DNA of 64,000 nucleotides. It comes from Aselliscus stoliczkanus (taxonomy: Eukaryota; Chordata; Mammalia; Chiroptera; Hipposideridae). The translations under genes were made by a program, and so were the position numbers. The notes beneath the pieces are model-generated. The model saw nothing but the letters and a program-made list of their open reading frames with translations. It did no database searches and was not told where the DNA came from. The number at the start of each line of letters is the position of its first letter. Within the stretch, counting starts at the first letter, position 1. The stretch spans positions 32,612,352 through 32,676,351 of the forward strand of contig CM066728.1 in the NCBI GenBank assembly GCA_033961575.1, in the 5' to 3' direction. This document shows, one piece after another, positions 34,396 to 45,659 of the stretch.

Positions 34396-35788
34396 TAATT
34401 TGACTGTATTTTAGCACTGTTAAAGCACGAATTGTTAACAGTTGTTTCATAAATGAGCACTGTTGTGATAACACCAGCATTCATTTAGCTTGATATCATC
34501 GTGCTCTCATTGGCTAAAGCATTATAAGCATCAAATTTACAGGATTGGTTTCCCAGTATTTAATATAAATATACCATATAATATATTGTTTGTGAATTAT
34601 TGAGAAATGTAATGTCATATTCAAATTTCTAAAATTGTCTGCCAAAGGCTTATCCATTCTAGTTTTGTTTGCTGTTGGTTGTTTGGGAGAGTTAACCATT
34701 TTTCAGTGGTGTGTATACTTTTCTGGTTTGTGAATTTTACACAATTGAAGGTCTTTTTTTCCTGCTTCCTTCTCTTTTCCAAGCTTCTCCCCTGTTTCCA
34801 CTGTTTTTCTGAACCATTTCTATTTATTTTTTTTTCCCCTTCTATGCTAGGGTGTACAAACTCTATGGACTTGTTACCATTTGCAGTTACCATAAGTGCT
34901 TTATCTTCTCTATGCACAGGCTTAAACTTGACTGTTGTATGTTAGTATATTTTCTATGCAGCAGTTGGTCAATTTCAACTCAAAACACTGCTAAGTTTGT
35001 TACAAAGTTCATTGTATGAAAGTACTCTTGTAGCATGACAAGTTTTAGAGCAATGGTTAGCTACCTGAGCTCAAGCTTTTTTGTTTGTTTTTTTCCTTCA
35101 TGTCTGAGATTTCTTTCTCTCATCCACTGAAATTATTGTGTGCTAAATTTGGGAAACAAGTCTAACTCATTAACCCAGTTGAAATTTAGGTCTGTCATCT
35201 TAATATATCATGCAGTAAACGGAAGACTCTTTATAAAAATGACCCACCTTTCATGCTGTGCCAGCATTGTCCTGCTTGTGCTGATGATGTCATTAGGTGT
35301 AAAGAATTCGCTTAAATTTAACCTAAAGTTTATCACACAGCTTAATGAGTCACATTGAAATATTCAGTAATTGAACTGCAAATCACTTTTAGTTACAAAA
35401 AGAGCTAAAGCATGTCAGTGGCATGATGCTTGCCAAGCCAGATCTAGGCACCTAGGATAATTAAGGTATTTTTAGTATGCAATTTACTGCCATAGTATCA
35501 AAGGTCAGTAACGGTGTTCTTTCTTTCTTCAAGCTTAAGCAAACCTTTAAAGATAACTTGCATGAATTACTTTGGTCTCAATTATTTGTCACCATAGTTA
35601 AACACAAAAGGTTGCAGTGCTTCCTGTTCTCTTACTGAAAGTTAGCTCTTCTTTCTTTCTTTCTTTCTTTTTTTTTAAACAGTTTTGCTTATGCCACAGA
35701 AAGGGCTCTTTTAACTGAAGAAAAGATAAGTGAAAAGTACTAAAAAAAGATTCAGGTAATTATCATTCAGCACTTTACTGTTACTCAG

Positions 35789-35849
35789 AATAAAATTTAT
35801 GATGACATATTTGCCCTGCAAATGTCTTAACGAAATTGTTCTGAATAAA
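35789..35849 (+). promoter_or_regulatory. FEM1C: Proximal polyadenylation signal pair, FEM1C
   Basis: Two AATAAA hexamers at 35789-35794 and 35844-35849 are each followed by U/GU-richer sequence (for example TTATTGGTTTGAG after the second). They are candidates for a short 3'UTR isoform lacking the SINE at 35991. Confidence 0.45.
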
Positions 35850-35990
35850 AACTCCTTATTGGTTTGAGAAAAATTCAGTTTACCTGTGAGTTTAATGAGC
35901 TGGATTACTCGGATTTTTGTGTTCACATTTTATTCTGAGGGTTGATGTAATGGTATTTAAGGAGTCATCATTGCAAACAGTCACATTAGG

Positions 35991-36117
35991 GTGTTTTTTT
36001 TTGTTGTTGTTTTTTTTTTTTTTTGAGGGCAGTGTCACTGGCCCTCATATGTGGGACCCGAACCGGGGCCTCTGGCTTCCCAAGCCAGCGCTTAACCACT
36101 GCGCCACTCGGCCGGCC
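35991..36117 (-). mobile_element. Head-only SINE (type A), antisense, in FEM1C 3'UTR
   Basis: A T-rich tract is followed by GAGGGCAGTGTCACTGGCCC, CCCGAACCGGGGCC and CGCCACTCGGCCGGCC. On the minus strand this is only the tRNA-like head, ending in CACTGCCCTC plus an A tail. The 13-bp duplication CAGTCACATTAGG lies at 35978-35990 and 36118-36130. It would be transcribed in the long FEM1C 3'UTR. Confidence 0.93.
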
Positions 36118-37773
36118 CAGTCACATTAGGTTTATTTCACCATTATTTCACCAGTATTTCATCATTATTCAGTAAAATTGTATTGAAGAGTAGTAAATAA
36201 AACAGCATTAGACTTACTTTCTGGTTAAATAATTGAGGTGTAATTTTTTAAAGATATCCTTATTTTACTAGATTGTAAATTTAATTTCAGCATTGAAAAA
36301 GGTCTGGATATAAATGGTGGTTCTCCAACCTTTTGATGAAGAGATTCAAATATCTTATTTACCATTGGCAAATTTGATGAACTATTTGAACCTGCCATAT
36401 AATAAGAAAATTTGTGACTTAGACAAATATTCTAGAAATATCAGACATCAGTATTTTGAAATCATTGACTCTAACCTTGTGATATAAGAAATATATGTGC
36501 ATGAGCTATTTTTTTTTTTTTTTAAAGGAAAGCTTTGCAAGTAAAATAAATCTATATTAGCTGATCTCAATTTTGGGTAAAAGATGAGCAATTGGATTTT
36601 TAAGTGACTTAATATTTCCTCCTCTTTTTTGGGAGGGGTAGGAGGGCCTACATGCTTTTCTAGTCAGGCACATCTCAGTGTTTTACAGGTAAACTTGAAT
36701 CGTGCAACTGTAGTATAAAATAAGGATTTCTTTACGTAGCATTTTCCACCACTAAATATAGATAACTTAGAACTGTCCTTCAGTCTCGATAACTGAAATG
36801 CCTTATTTCCCTTAAGATGCAATTCTGTTTGCCGTGTCCCCAAATGCCATTAGGAGCACTTGAAAAATCAGTTAGTTTAATAACTAAAAATTGTCCATGA
36901 TTTTATTTTAGAGGAGGTTGGCTAATAAACGTGACCTTAGACACCACTTAGGCCTGTGTCAGAAAGTATTTTCAAAATTGTTGGGAGACTGAATAAAAAA
37001 TATCCAAACCAAACTTATTTTTTTAACCACAGATGAGTAATTTAATAATGAGCTAAATGTATTCATTTGAATCAAACTAAACTTTACACTGTAACATGGT
37101 GATGTTGGCTGGAGTTAATGTATAAGTTTGGATTATATTTCTATAAAAATGCCCTTTTAAGGCCTGCTGAATTTTAGATGTTCCACTATTGATCATTTCT
37201 ATAAAAGAAATGGTCATTTTACTGAGATCAGATATCAGTCTACTTAATCAGGACAAGTGGAGTATAGATTTAAAAAATAGTCATTTTCTTATCCATAAAT
37301 CTGACAGGCGCATAAGCCCAAGTCACCATAAGATAATTTGGTGCCCAGTATGATTTTGAAGTTATGTAACTGCTCACTGGTAAAGTTAACTACCTTAATG
37401 TATAATATTTTAGAGACTCGCATCTACTGTGACTTGGGAAAATTGTTAGGTTATATTTAAAAAGGTAGCTCTTTAACATCATATTGCCCAACAGAAACCT
37501 TAGGTTGATTTTTATAGGTATAATAACCCTTGTAATTAATTTTCTCAGAATTGTGGGAGTTGGATGAGGTAATAACCATATTCTTGTGCACTGTAACAGC
37601 AACATTATTGCTTGGAACTTGAACCATTTTAGAGTTTACTAAGGAAACTAAAATTAATTGGTCACCTTTTTTTTTTTTTTTCCCTTGCGTATCACTAAAC
37701 AACTAGTTTCTCTCCCTTTTGTCAGTTCCCATTGTGTATTTTTCAAAAGAAGTACTGTATTCAGGTGCCAGCC

Positions 37774-37833
37774 AATAAATTGTCACACAATGGAAAATGA
37801 TATGCCACAACATTCATTGTAAGGTTTAATAAA
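37774..37833 (+). promoter_or_regulatory. FEM1C: Distal polyadenylation signal pair, FEM1C
   Basis: AATAAA occurs at 37774-37779 and again at 37828-37833, followed within 30 bases by a TACAAGTGTATTTTTATG stretch that could be the downstream GU/U-rich element. This is the probable main 3' end of the gene. Confidence 0.5.
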
Positions 37834-38520
37834 ATTAAATTTGCACCAAGTACAAGTGTATTTTTATGAACTTAATACTTGATTGATGTTATAATGCTTT
37901 TGATAGTGGGCTCCTGCTTCAAAAAATACCTACTAATTTATGGGCAGTTAGAACTTAAGAGATAGCATTTATTATTATTACATCTATGTAAAAAACAAAG
38001 ATAATTTATGTACAGTTTATTCTAACTTTTTTTTCCAGTAAAGACCAGAGAAATTGAAGATGGGAAGACTTGTCAAATATGTATGGGAAAGGAGTTGCTT
38101 TCAATTCTTGTTTTTTTTTTTAACTAGTTTGGTATTAAGTTTCAGAAGTATGTCATAAATATATTAGTATGAAGGTAAGTTTTATAAATTTATTTCCATT
38201 CCTTTTAAATTGTGAAATCTAGTACTGCTTGTCTTTTCCTTGCATGTAAGTTTCCTGATACAAAAAACTTTAATAGATCCAAAAATTTTACTGGCCATAA
38301 TTTATAAGCTCATGTTTATAACAGGTATAGGCTTTGTTATCCTTTTGACAGGACTGCATTATACTAGTCTTCTTTATCCTTGGTTCTGTGGTTGTCCCTG
38401 AATATCACCACCAGTGTTTAAAAGGATATTTAAATTTATAAGGATAAGAATGTATTTTTGAAGATTTGAATCAAGGAAATAACCTTATTATGTCATCAAG
38501 ATACTATTATTTCATCAAGA

Positions 38521-38637
38521 TTTTTTTTTTTTTTTTTTTTGAGGGCAGTGTCACTGGCCCTCATATGTGGGATCCAAACCGGGGCTGCTGGCATCCCAAG
38601 CCAGCTCTTAATCACCGCGCCACTCTGCCTGCCATTG
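38521..38637 (-). mobile_element. Head-only SINE (type A), antisense
   Basis: A poly-T run is followed by the reversed type A head (GAGGGCAGTGTCACTGGCCC to CACTCTGCCTGCC). The short duplication TCAAGA with the following T run lies at 38515 and 38638. Confidence 0.9.
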
Positions 38638-39132
38638 TCAAGATTTTTTTTATCTCCCACCCCCATCTCTGTACTATCAGCAGGTTCTTTCTTGAGTAAT
38701 ATGGGGTGGGAGTTGTGAAATAATTGGTTCCTCGGTGCCATGTTATCTGACATTTTGTTTATTGTAAAAGCTCTTTTAAATAAGATTTTCTCTAGTAAAA
38801 TTAACTCAGCTTTGTAGAATTACCTCAGTTTGTTTTCCTAATATAATATTTATGTTTGATATTAAAAATAAAACTATGTTTCCTGGACCTAAAAAATTGA
38901 AAATTTAAACTTATGAAAGGAATACATTTAAAACATTCACATTAAAGAAGAATTAGATGAGTAGTAACACTAAATCAATTTAAGGGGCTTTTTAATCACT
39001 GTTTAGTGGCTTTTTAATCACTTTTTAATACTTTGGTGTAGGTCAAGAAGAGTAGTGGTTTAAAGTTTCTGACATTAACATTTTTTTCTTTTCTGAAAGA
39101 CCAAATGTAACTGGCAGGTTTACCCCCCCCCC

Positions 39133-39267
39133 CTTTTTTTTCTTTTTTTTTTTTTAATTGTTTCAGTCTAGTTGTGGAGGTGCAACTCAGTGGCCCATGT
39201 GGGAACGAACCGGCAACCTTGGTGTTACTAGCCTTTGCTCTAACCACCTGAGCTAACCGGTTGCCCC
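39133..39267 (-). mobile_element. SINE type D (GTTAGCTCAGGTGGTTAGAGC head), antisense
   Basis: On the minus strand the head GGCAACCGGTTAGCTCAGGTGG and B box region GCCGGTTCGTTCCCAC are followed by CTCCACAACTAGACTGAAAC and an A tail. The flanks TTACCCC(n)TTTT are a possible duplication. It shares a head with the copy at 52401. Confidence 0.85.
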
Positions 39268-39332
39268 TTACCCCTTTTTTTTTACTAATAGATAACCAGT
39301 ACTAATTGATCCTAGGATTGACGTTTAGTTTT

Positions 39333-39427
39333 TTTCTCAGCTCAGGCTGGCATCGAGCCGCCGTTGCTCCGAGCTCAGCTCACACTCTTGAGTGAGCTCT
39401 TAACCAACTGAGCCACTCGGCTGGCCC
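39333..39427 (-). mobile_element. SINE type C head fragment, antisense
   Basis: The reversed head GAGCCACTCGGCTGGCCC with CACACTCTTGAGTGAGCTC is flanked by TGACGTTTAGTTTT (39319-39332) and TGATGTTTAGTTTT (39428-39441). It retroposed as a truncated piece. Confidence 0.85.
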
Positions 39428-39724
39428 TGATGTTTAGTTTTAAAATCATTTCATCCTTACAATTGAGTGTAGATTATAAAACTATAAAGGATGCTTGTGA
39501 TAATAGTTCTAAAATTTAGCAGGTACCTTGATTATTTTTTAAAAACAATATTTAATGTACTCATTACAAGGGCTTAACTGGAGACACAAAACAATGGCAC
39601 CATAGCTTAATAAAACAGGTTTTCTACATAGAAGTCACATTAAGGAGAGACCACCTGAGGAAAAAATAAAGACAATGCAGGGCTCTTGGAGGGGGACCTG
39701 CTCTGAGCGTGTTTTGTGCAGGTT

Positions 39725-39843
39725 TTTTTTTTTTTTTTTTTTTTTTGAGGGCAGTGTCACTGGCCCTCATATGTGGGACCCGAACCGGGGCCGCTGGCTT
39801 CCCAAGCTAGCACTTAACCACTGCGCCACTCGGCCGGTCCTCT
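39725..39843 (-). mobile_element. Head-only SINE (type A), antisense
   Basis: A long T run is followed by the reversed type A head to CGCCACTCGGCCGGTCC. The duplication TGCAGGTT lies at 39717-39724 and 39844-39851. Confidence 0.9.
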
Positions 39844-39899
39844 TGCAGGTTCTTAAAGGTTGTGTTTCCAGAATTTAGCCTGTGTGTTCAAAAGTGTTG

Positions 39900-40200
39900 A
39901 TGTTGGGTTCTCCTAGCAGGCCCTGCATGGAGAGCAGGATAGTGCTGACGTCACTCACAGAGGGCTGACCACTTGCCCTCCAGCATGTCCAGGCCGACAT
40001 GACCCTGGTGTCCACAGGGTGGAGATGGCAGGGTGTGAGGAGCTTCTGCTCAGGCGTACAGTGAGGGTAGCCGCAGGAGGGGGAGGGGGAAGGGAGACAC
40101 TCCGGGGGGGCGGGGGGTTGAGGCTTTCCAGCTGTCTGCATGCTCTTACCAGGGGCGGGGGTGTCGCCCCCACTGGGACCTCTTCCTTTACAGTCAGCGG
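39900..40200. promoter_or_regulatory. GC-rich patch with perfect CRE and GC boxes, 2 kb downstream of FEM1C
   Basis: An isolated GC-rich stretch sits in AT-rich surroundings. It contains the palindromic CRE TGACGTCA at 39946-39953, a GGGGCGGGGG stretch at about 40105-40117 and GGGGCGGGGGTGTCGCCCCC at about 40153-40172. Short open frames on both strands lack any family features. It could be an enhancer, an unannotated promoter or a diverged repeat; the sequence alone does not decide. Confidence 0.35.
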
Positions 40201-40877
40201 CTGGGTCTCAGTTTAATAGTAAAAGTAATGCCAGTTCAGTATTTAGTCAACAATATTGAATACCTGCGGTACCAGGCAACTATGCCAAATGGTGATTACT
40301 GTATTCACTCACTGTGGAAGACTGAAAAATAAGCAAAAAGAAACCACCAAGCACATCTCCCAGGTATACAGTTAATACTTAGGTATATATTCCTTTTGTG
40401 TGTGTATTCCATTTTAAATCTTAAATTCTTTCAGGACAAATTCTTAAGTGGGTGGTAGCCAAATTTGGGGAAATTCTGAAAATAGAATTAGGTCAAGAAT
40501 GACTTTAAATGGAGTGTTAAGGGACAATTAGGGATATTCCCCATGCCCTTTCAGAATTGGACAAAATTCAAGTAGCAAAATAAGTACACATTGTTTCTAG
40601 TAGGCAACAATTCCTATTTATCTCTGCTGTAGCTGGTGTTAGGATAGCTTCTATTCATCTAAATGTAACTTTTTAAAGAAATTGTGGAAGCTGTACATAT
40701 AAAGAGCTTGTATTTACATTTATACCTGAATTTTCTAAAGAATAAGCTGGTGTTCGTAGTGTTTAGTTCTTTCTATATCACAGACTTTGAACAAGTCTTG
40801 ATACGTTTGAACTATGAAATTATTTTTTATTTTAGATGAATTACACAAATTGGTAAGATTTGAATATTTTGTCTTTT

Positions 40878-40983
40878 TTTTTTTTTTTTTAAGAGGGTAG
40901 TGTCACTGGCCCTCATGTGGGATCCGAACCGGGGCTGCTGGCGTCCCAGGCCAGCTCTTAACCACCGCACCACTCGGCCGACC
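40878..40983 (-). mobile_element. Head-only SINE (type A), antisense
   Basis: A T run, AGGGTAGTGTCACTGGCCC and the reversed head ending CCACTCGGCCGACC are present. The 17-bp duplication TGAATATTTTGTCTTTT (40861-40877) matches TGAATGTTTTGTCTTTT (40984-41000). Confidence 0.92.
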
Positions 40984-41019
40984 TGAATGTTTTGTCTTTT
41001 GAATACTCCAAGACTTTAA

Positions 41020-42130
41020 AAAATGTTGGAGTAATTTCAGGTTTACAGAAAAGTTGCAGAGATAATACAGAGAGTTCCTGTATGCCCTTCATCTAGCTTC
41101 CACCAATGTTAACATCTTACATGGTACCTGTTTATCAAATTTAGTTTATGTAAACTAAGGTTATTAACATTGATACAATACAATTAACCAAACTATAGAC
41201 TTTATCAGGATTTTACAGTTTTCCTACTAACGTCATTTTTCTGTTCCTGGACTGAATCTAAAACACCCCAAGGCATTTAGTTATCATATCACCGTAGTCT
41301 GTAAGTTTCTCAATCTTTCCTTGTTTTCCTAACATTGACACTTTGAAAGAGTACTAGTCAGATATTTTGTAGAATGTCCCTCGATTTGAAACTATTTGAT
41401 AGCTTCTCGTGATTTTACTGCGATTTTGATTTTCTGGGAAAGAATACCACAGAGGTGAGATCCCTTTCTCTTGATACACTTCAGGAAGTACATAATACCA
41501 ACATGACTTATTCCTGGTGATATTAACCTTGATCACTTGGTAAGATGATATCTGCCAGGTTCTTTATTGGAGGGTTACTATTTTCAATTCCATATACTGT
41601 TCTTTGGAAGTTAGTCACTAAGTTCAATGCTTGCTCAAGAAAGAACGGAATTAAGCTTTACTTCCTGTAGGTGGGGTATCTACATATTTGGAATCTTAGT
41701 ATAAGGGAGATTAGTTCCTTTTCATTCAATTATTTTTCAGTATAAACTCATGGATATGTATTTCACTTTTGTATTACAATAAAACACTATGATTATTTCT
41801 TTTAATGCTCAAATTACTCTACCTTTGGCCATTGGGAGTCATTTTTTTTGACATGACCCCATTTTTGGTTTTGTCTTAGTCCTTTCTAGTCCTTCCTTCC
41901 TTTTTGGCACTACAAGCTACTCCAAGCTCATCTTGTATTTTCTCTGCCCCAGCCCTAGAATCAGCCATATCTCCAAGGAACCCTGTTCCTTTCATTGGAG
42001 AATGCTATTTAGAATCCAAGATTTGATTGTTGGAAGTGCTTGTTGATTGAATGTGTATATGTACACGTAATATCTGTAATTACTTCTGGATTTATCTGTA
42101 TATATTTAAAATAAACCTGAGTTCATACTG
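41020..42130 (-). mobile_element. L1 remnant, antisense
   Basis: CAGGTTTACAGAAAAGTTGC, CCACCAATGTTAACATCTTAC, TAGAATGTCCCTCGATTTG, AGAATACCACAGAGGTGAG and GATATTAACCTTGATCACTTGG are reversed phrases of an old mammalian L1 3' region. The right limit is uncertain. Confidence 0.65.
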
Positions 42131-44320
42131 ATATCTCCAGCTCCTGATCCAGCACCACAAAATTCCTTCCAACTTTCTCCCCTTGCTTACTTGTAATTTC
42201 TTTCTCTCAATAAGAAACCAAACTCCCATAATCTACAACTTATTTACTTTTCAACCCTAGTGCACATATCATGTAGTTTCAGAATTGCTAACCCAAGTAC
42301 CCTTGTGAGAAATTTACCTACCTGAGTAGACTGCATATATACATTTCTTTTTTTCTATTTCTTTTTATTGTTAGCCTTGCAGTATCCAAACACTGTTTTC
42401 CAAGGTTATGTAAGGCAGCACCTTTTGTCCCTAACAAATTTTTTTTTTAATGACTATTTTGTATAGGCATCAAAGAGAATAGTTCTTGTGTGTTGTAAGA
42501 TTCTTACTGTAAGCTATAGCTTACCATCAAAATAAGAAATGTATAAAAGACAATATATACAGTATAAAAGTAGAAATGTATGCATTTAATCTGTTGCCAA
42601 CTAAAATGGTTCTCTTCCTGTCTCAGCTGATTGTTGAACAAATCTAAGTCTAGTAGCTTCTCATTGCTTTTGCTGATTTCCTGGTGTTTTTTATGTTAAA
42701 TTTAGAAGTTGTGATTACTGAGATAGAATCAAAAGTTTCAGTTGGTGAAATTTGTCTTCCTGCCATTTTGAATAGGCTTTAAAAATGAAATGTGATGTTT
42801 GAGGTTTGTTAAGAGTAGGTGGGGGCAAGGTTAGGGAAGAGCCTTTCTTTTAATTCGACATGTTTTAATACTGAAACAATTTATTTTGTGCTAAAAGTCA
42901 AAATAAGAGAATTGCTCATAACCCTCACGATACCTCAGTGGTGCTCTGTATTGAATATATTCGCTTTTCTTTAGACCTCAACTACTTTTTTTGTATATTC
43001 AATGACATGAAAGAATACTGTTGGGTCATACTATCAGAACTCTGGTCTGCCAGTGTACTGAAAGTTTAGGGGAAAGGGTCTTCTATGATTGAAGGGAAAT
43101 ACCTGTGAGGGGGAATTTGTCATATAAATTCACACATTCAGTAGATTTATTGACCATCAAAGTACTATGCAGTGAATCAGAGATACAAAGATTCATAATA
43201 AAATCCTGCCATTCAGGAGTGAGCATATTTTTGAGGAGGCAAACAAAGCTAATTTCAACTGTATTCTGCAGGGCAGAGGGTGTTCCTGTTGTTAGATTTA
43301 ATAAGAATTGAGATAGGTCTTGAGTTAAAATTGCTTGTATATTGTATTTTACACCTTAAAAAAACAAACAAAAACATAGTTCACATTGTTAGGACTGGCT
43401 GGCTATTTCATCTTTTTATCAAAATGAGGTTTAGAGGTTCTTGGCTGAATTTTCTTCATTTTTTAGACATCATTATTGTGCTTAAATATGCACTTTATAT
43501 TTCGTTTTGAAATGTGTAATTTTTTTTTACATAAAATTGTAGGAGTGTGTGTGTGTGCGCGCACACGTGCACGCGCAGGTGACATTTTTTGAACTCATTA
43601 AATCTGGCCCATGTGGTGCATTCAGAATTTGAGCTCACTGTGACAGACACAGTCTACTAGGTTCAGTAACGAGATCTATTCTCTGTAATCTGGAATTTCA
43701 AAGAATTTTTCCTTTAAAGACATTGAATTGGCAGAAGAATAAAGATGAGTGAGGGATCAAAAGTAAATCTCACAGTTTTAACCTTTTGTTAACCTTTTAA
43801 GCCATCTAAAACTACTTTTAAAATATCTTGAAATTGATCCAGAAAAATTAACTCCTTAGCTATCATTATAATGGAAATTTGGTTTGAAAGCAGTTTTTTC
43901 CTTTTTTCTATTCTTTAAGCTGTGTTTATAGCCTATTCTTAATGTTGTCATGGGTGAAAATGATTTCAGGACATTAATTAAATGAGAATGTACTTTTGCC
44001 TTGCTAAGCTAAAGCACTGAGAAAGGTATTAAAGAGAATGGGACCCAAGTCTGTGAATATTTTGATCAGCAGTGGTATATGTGGATTTTGTTTTGTTTTT
44101 AATCTACTCTTAATTTTAATTTTAACTTATTTACATTTAAAGTCATTTCTAACTCATTTGGACTTCTACTCTCTTACCATGCTGTTACCTAGGTTTTATT
44201 TCTCTTTTCCTGCTTTCAAAGACAGTGTTTTCTGTATTTCTTTTTCCTTCTATTTGTTTAGAATTTATACATTCCACTTTTTAAAAAACTGTTTTAGTGG
44301 CCACCTTTACATTTTCAACA
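42131..44320. other. Intergenic sequence, no gene recognised
   Basis: AT-rich with only short open frames. Apart from the alternating purine-pyrimidine tract at 43545-43577, no repeat family or RNA gene could be named. Confidence 0.4.
43545..43577. repeat. Perfect alternating purine-pyrimidine tract (Z-DNA type)
   Basis: Thirty-three bases alternate strictly purine and pyrimidine: (GT)n runs into GCGCGCACACGTGCACGCGCA. It includes the self-complementary GTGTGCGCGCACAC. GT/GC alternation is the strongest sequence type for Z-DNA. Confidence 0.85.
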
Positions 44321-44323
44321 AGT

Positions 44324-44881
44324 GTACTGGGTTGAATTGAATTGTGGTCCTCAAAGGATATGTCCACCCTGAGCCTCTAAGTGTGACCTTATTTGGAATA
44401 CAGGTCTTTGAAGATATAATTAAGGTAAGGATCTCAAGATGAGATCATTCTGGATTAGGGTGGGCTCTAAATCCAACCAAGAGTGTCCTTATAAGATGTA
44501 GAATAGTAAAAGGCATGCAGACATAAGGGAGAAGACCATGTGAGAGAGAGCCGCACAAAGGGAAAGGCCATATGAAGACAAAGGCAGTGGAAATTGAAGC
44601 CATGTATTGGGTTGTCAGAAAAGTCATGACGCATTTTTGCAATGAAAAACAGAAAAAATAACGTCATGACTTTTCCTACAGCCTAATAGCTACAAGTTAA
44701 GGAATGCTAAGGGTTATTGGCAGCCACCAAGAGCTAGGAGAAAAGCCTGGAATAGATTCTTCCTCAGAGCCTATAGAAAGAACTAGTTGACACTTTGATC
44801 TTGGCCTTTGGCTTTCACAACTGTTGTTTTAAGCCAAGTTTGTGGTAAATTGTAATGGCAGCCCTAGAAAACCAATACAAC
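44324..44881 (+). mobile_element. MaLR-type (MLT1-like) LTR remnant, carrying a MITE
   Basis: The phrases CTGGGTTGAATTGAATTGTGG, GTGACCTTATTTGGAATACAGG, GATATAATTAAGGTAAGG, GAGTGTCCTTATAAGA, TTGATCTTGGCCTTTGGC and GGCAGCCCTAGAAAACCAATAC follow the MLT1 LTR order. A mariner MITE is inserted at 44607. No internal retroviral genes adjoin it. Confidence 0.75.
44607..44686. mobile_element. 80-bp mariner-type MITE (MADE1-like architecture)
   Basis: Exactly 80 bp lie between TA dinucleotides (44605-44606 and 44687-44688). The left end TTGGGTTGTCAGAAAAGTCA pairs with the complement of the right end TGACTTTTCCTACAGCCTAA; both inner ends read TCATGACG. The length and layout copy human MADE1, but the sequence is different. 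It is inserted in an LTR that continues on both sides. Confidence 0.9.
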
Positions 44882-45189
44882 ATGTATACTGGTTTAGCAG
44901 AGCTCTATACTACAAGGACCTAGGAATGTGTAACTCTTAGCACCCACCTCTAATCTTCTAAGTAGTTAGAAATCTAAGATGATGGTTCACCTTGGTGTTA
45001 ATCTTCCTCCCATCCAAATAAATCATTTTGTTGTCATAGTTTGTGCTCAAATGTACTTACTTTCCAGTTTCATTAATAGTACTATTAATTACTTGTGCTC
45101 CATTCTTTTATTTTGAGAAAACATTTGCCTACCTCTGAAGTACTTTAGATACTTATGTTAACCTGTAACAGTCAAATATTTCTACAGCA

Positions 45190-45560
45190 AAATGGGTTTA
45201 TTTGGGAACAAAAAAGAATTGCAATTTAGGACACGCCTGCCGTCTAATAGGGAACCATGTGCAAGTCCAGAGAAACAAAGGAGAGAACCCATCTTTTATG
45301 GACTTGGGAATGGCTGTAAATAAAGAGTCCATTGGAGGAAACGGACAGTTTGAAGTATAATGACTTTTCATTGGCGGAGCTATGGCAGTCTCCCATTAGC
45401 TGAGCTGTTATTGGACAAGGAGGAATCTCCTCTTGTAATGTAGTAAAGTGGTATCACTTCCTGTTGGAGATGCAAGGTATTTTTCTTTTAGGGTCAGTGG
45501 TATTTGTTGAGTGTCACATTATGAGAGTTCCCTCTTCTAGCCTCTTGACTCCATTGTAAA
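45190..45560 (-). mobile_element. Possible LTR-type repeat, antisense
   Basis: GGGTTTATTTGGGAACAAAAAAG, then AATTGCAATTTAGGACACG, then GAGAACCCATCTTTTATGGAC resemble a reversed LTR-like interspersed repeat with AATAAA on the minus strand near 45195-45200. I cannot name the family. Confidence 0.3.
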
Positions 45561-45659
45561 GGAGGTTTCAGTTTATTAATTTTCATACTTTAGAATATAA
45601 AAATTACCTTTAATATTCTTATTTTGGGGTGGGGGAGGAGGGTACTATGTGTGTTAAAC

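Larger units (their letters stand above)
34396..37850 (+). other. FEM1C: FEM1C 3'UTR (distal end tentative)
   Basis: Sequence after the TGA stop is AT-rich with no open frame of note and several AATAAA hexamers. The most distal close pair, at 37774 and 37828, would give a 3'UTR of about 3.45 kb. The pair at 35789 and 35844 would give a short form of about 1.45 kb. TTTATT and ATTTA-like motifs are scattered through it. A head-only SINE lies inverted within it at 35991-36117, and a TTTC-rich tract at 35650-35670. No second gene is seen. Confidence 0.6.
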
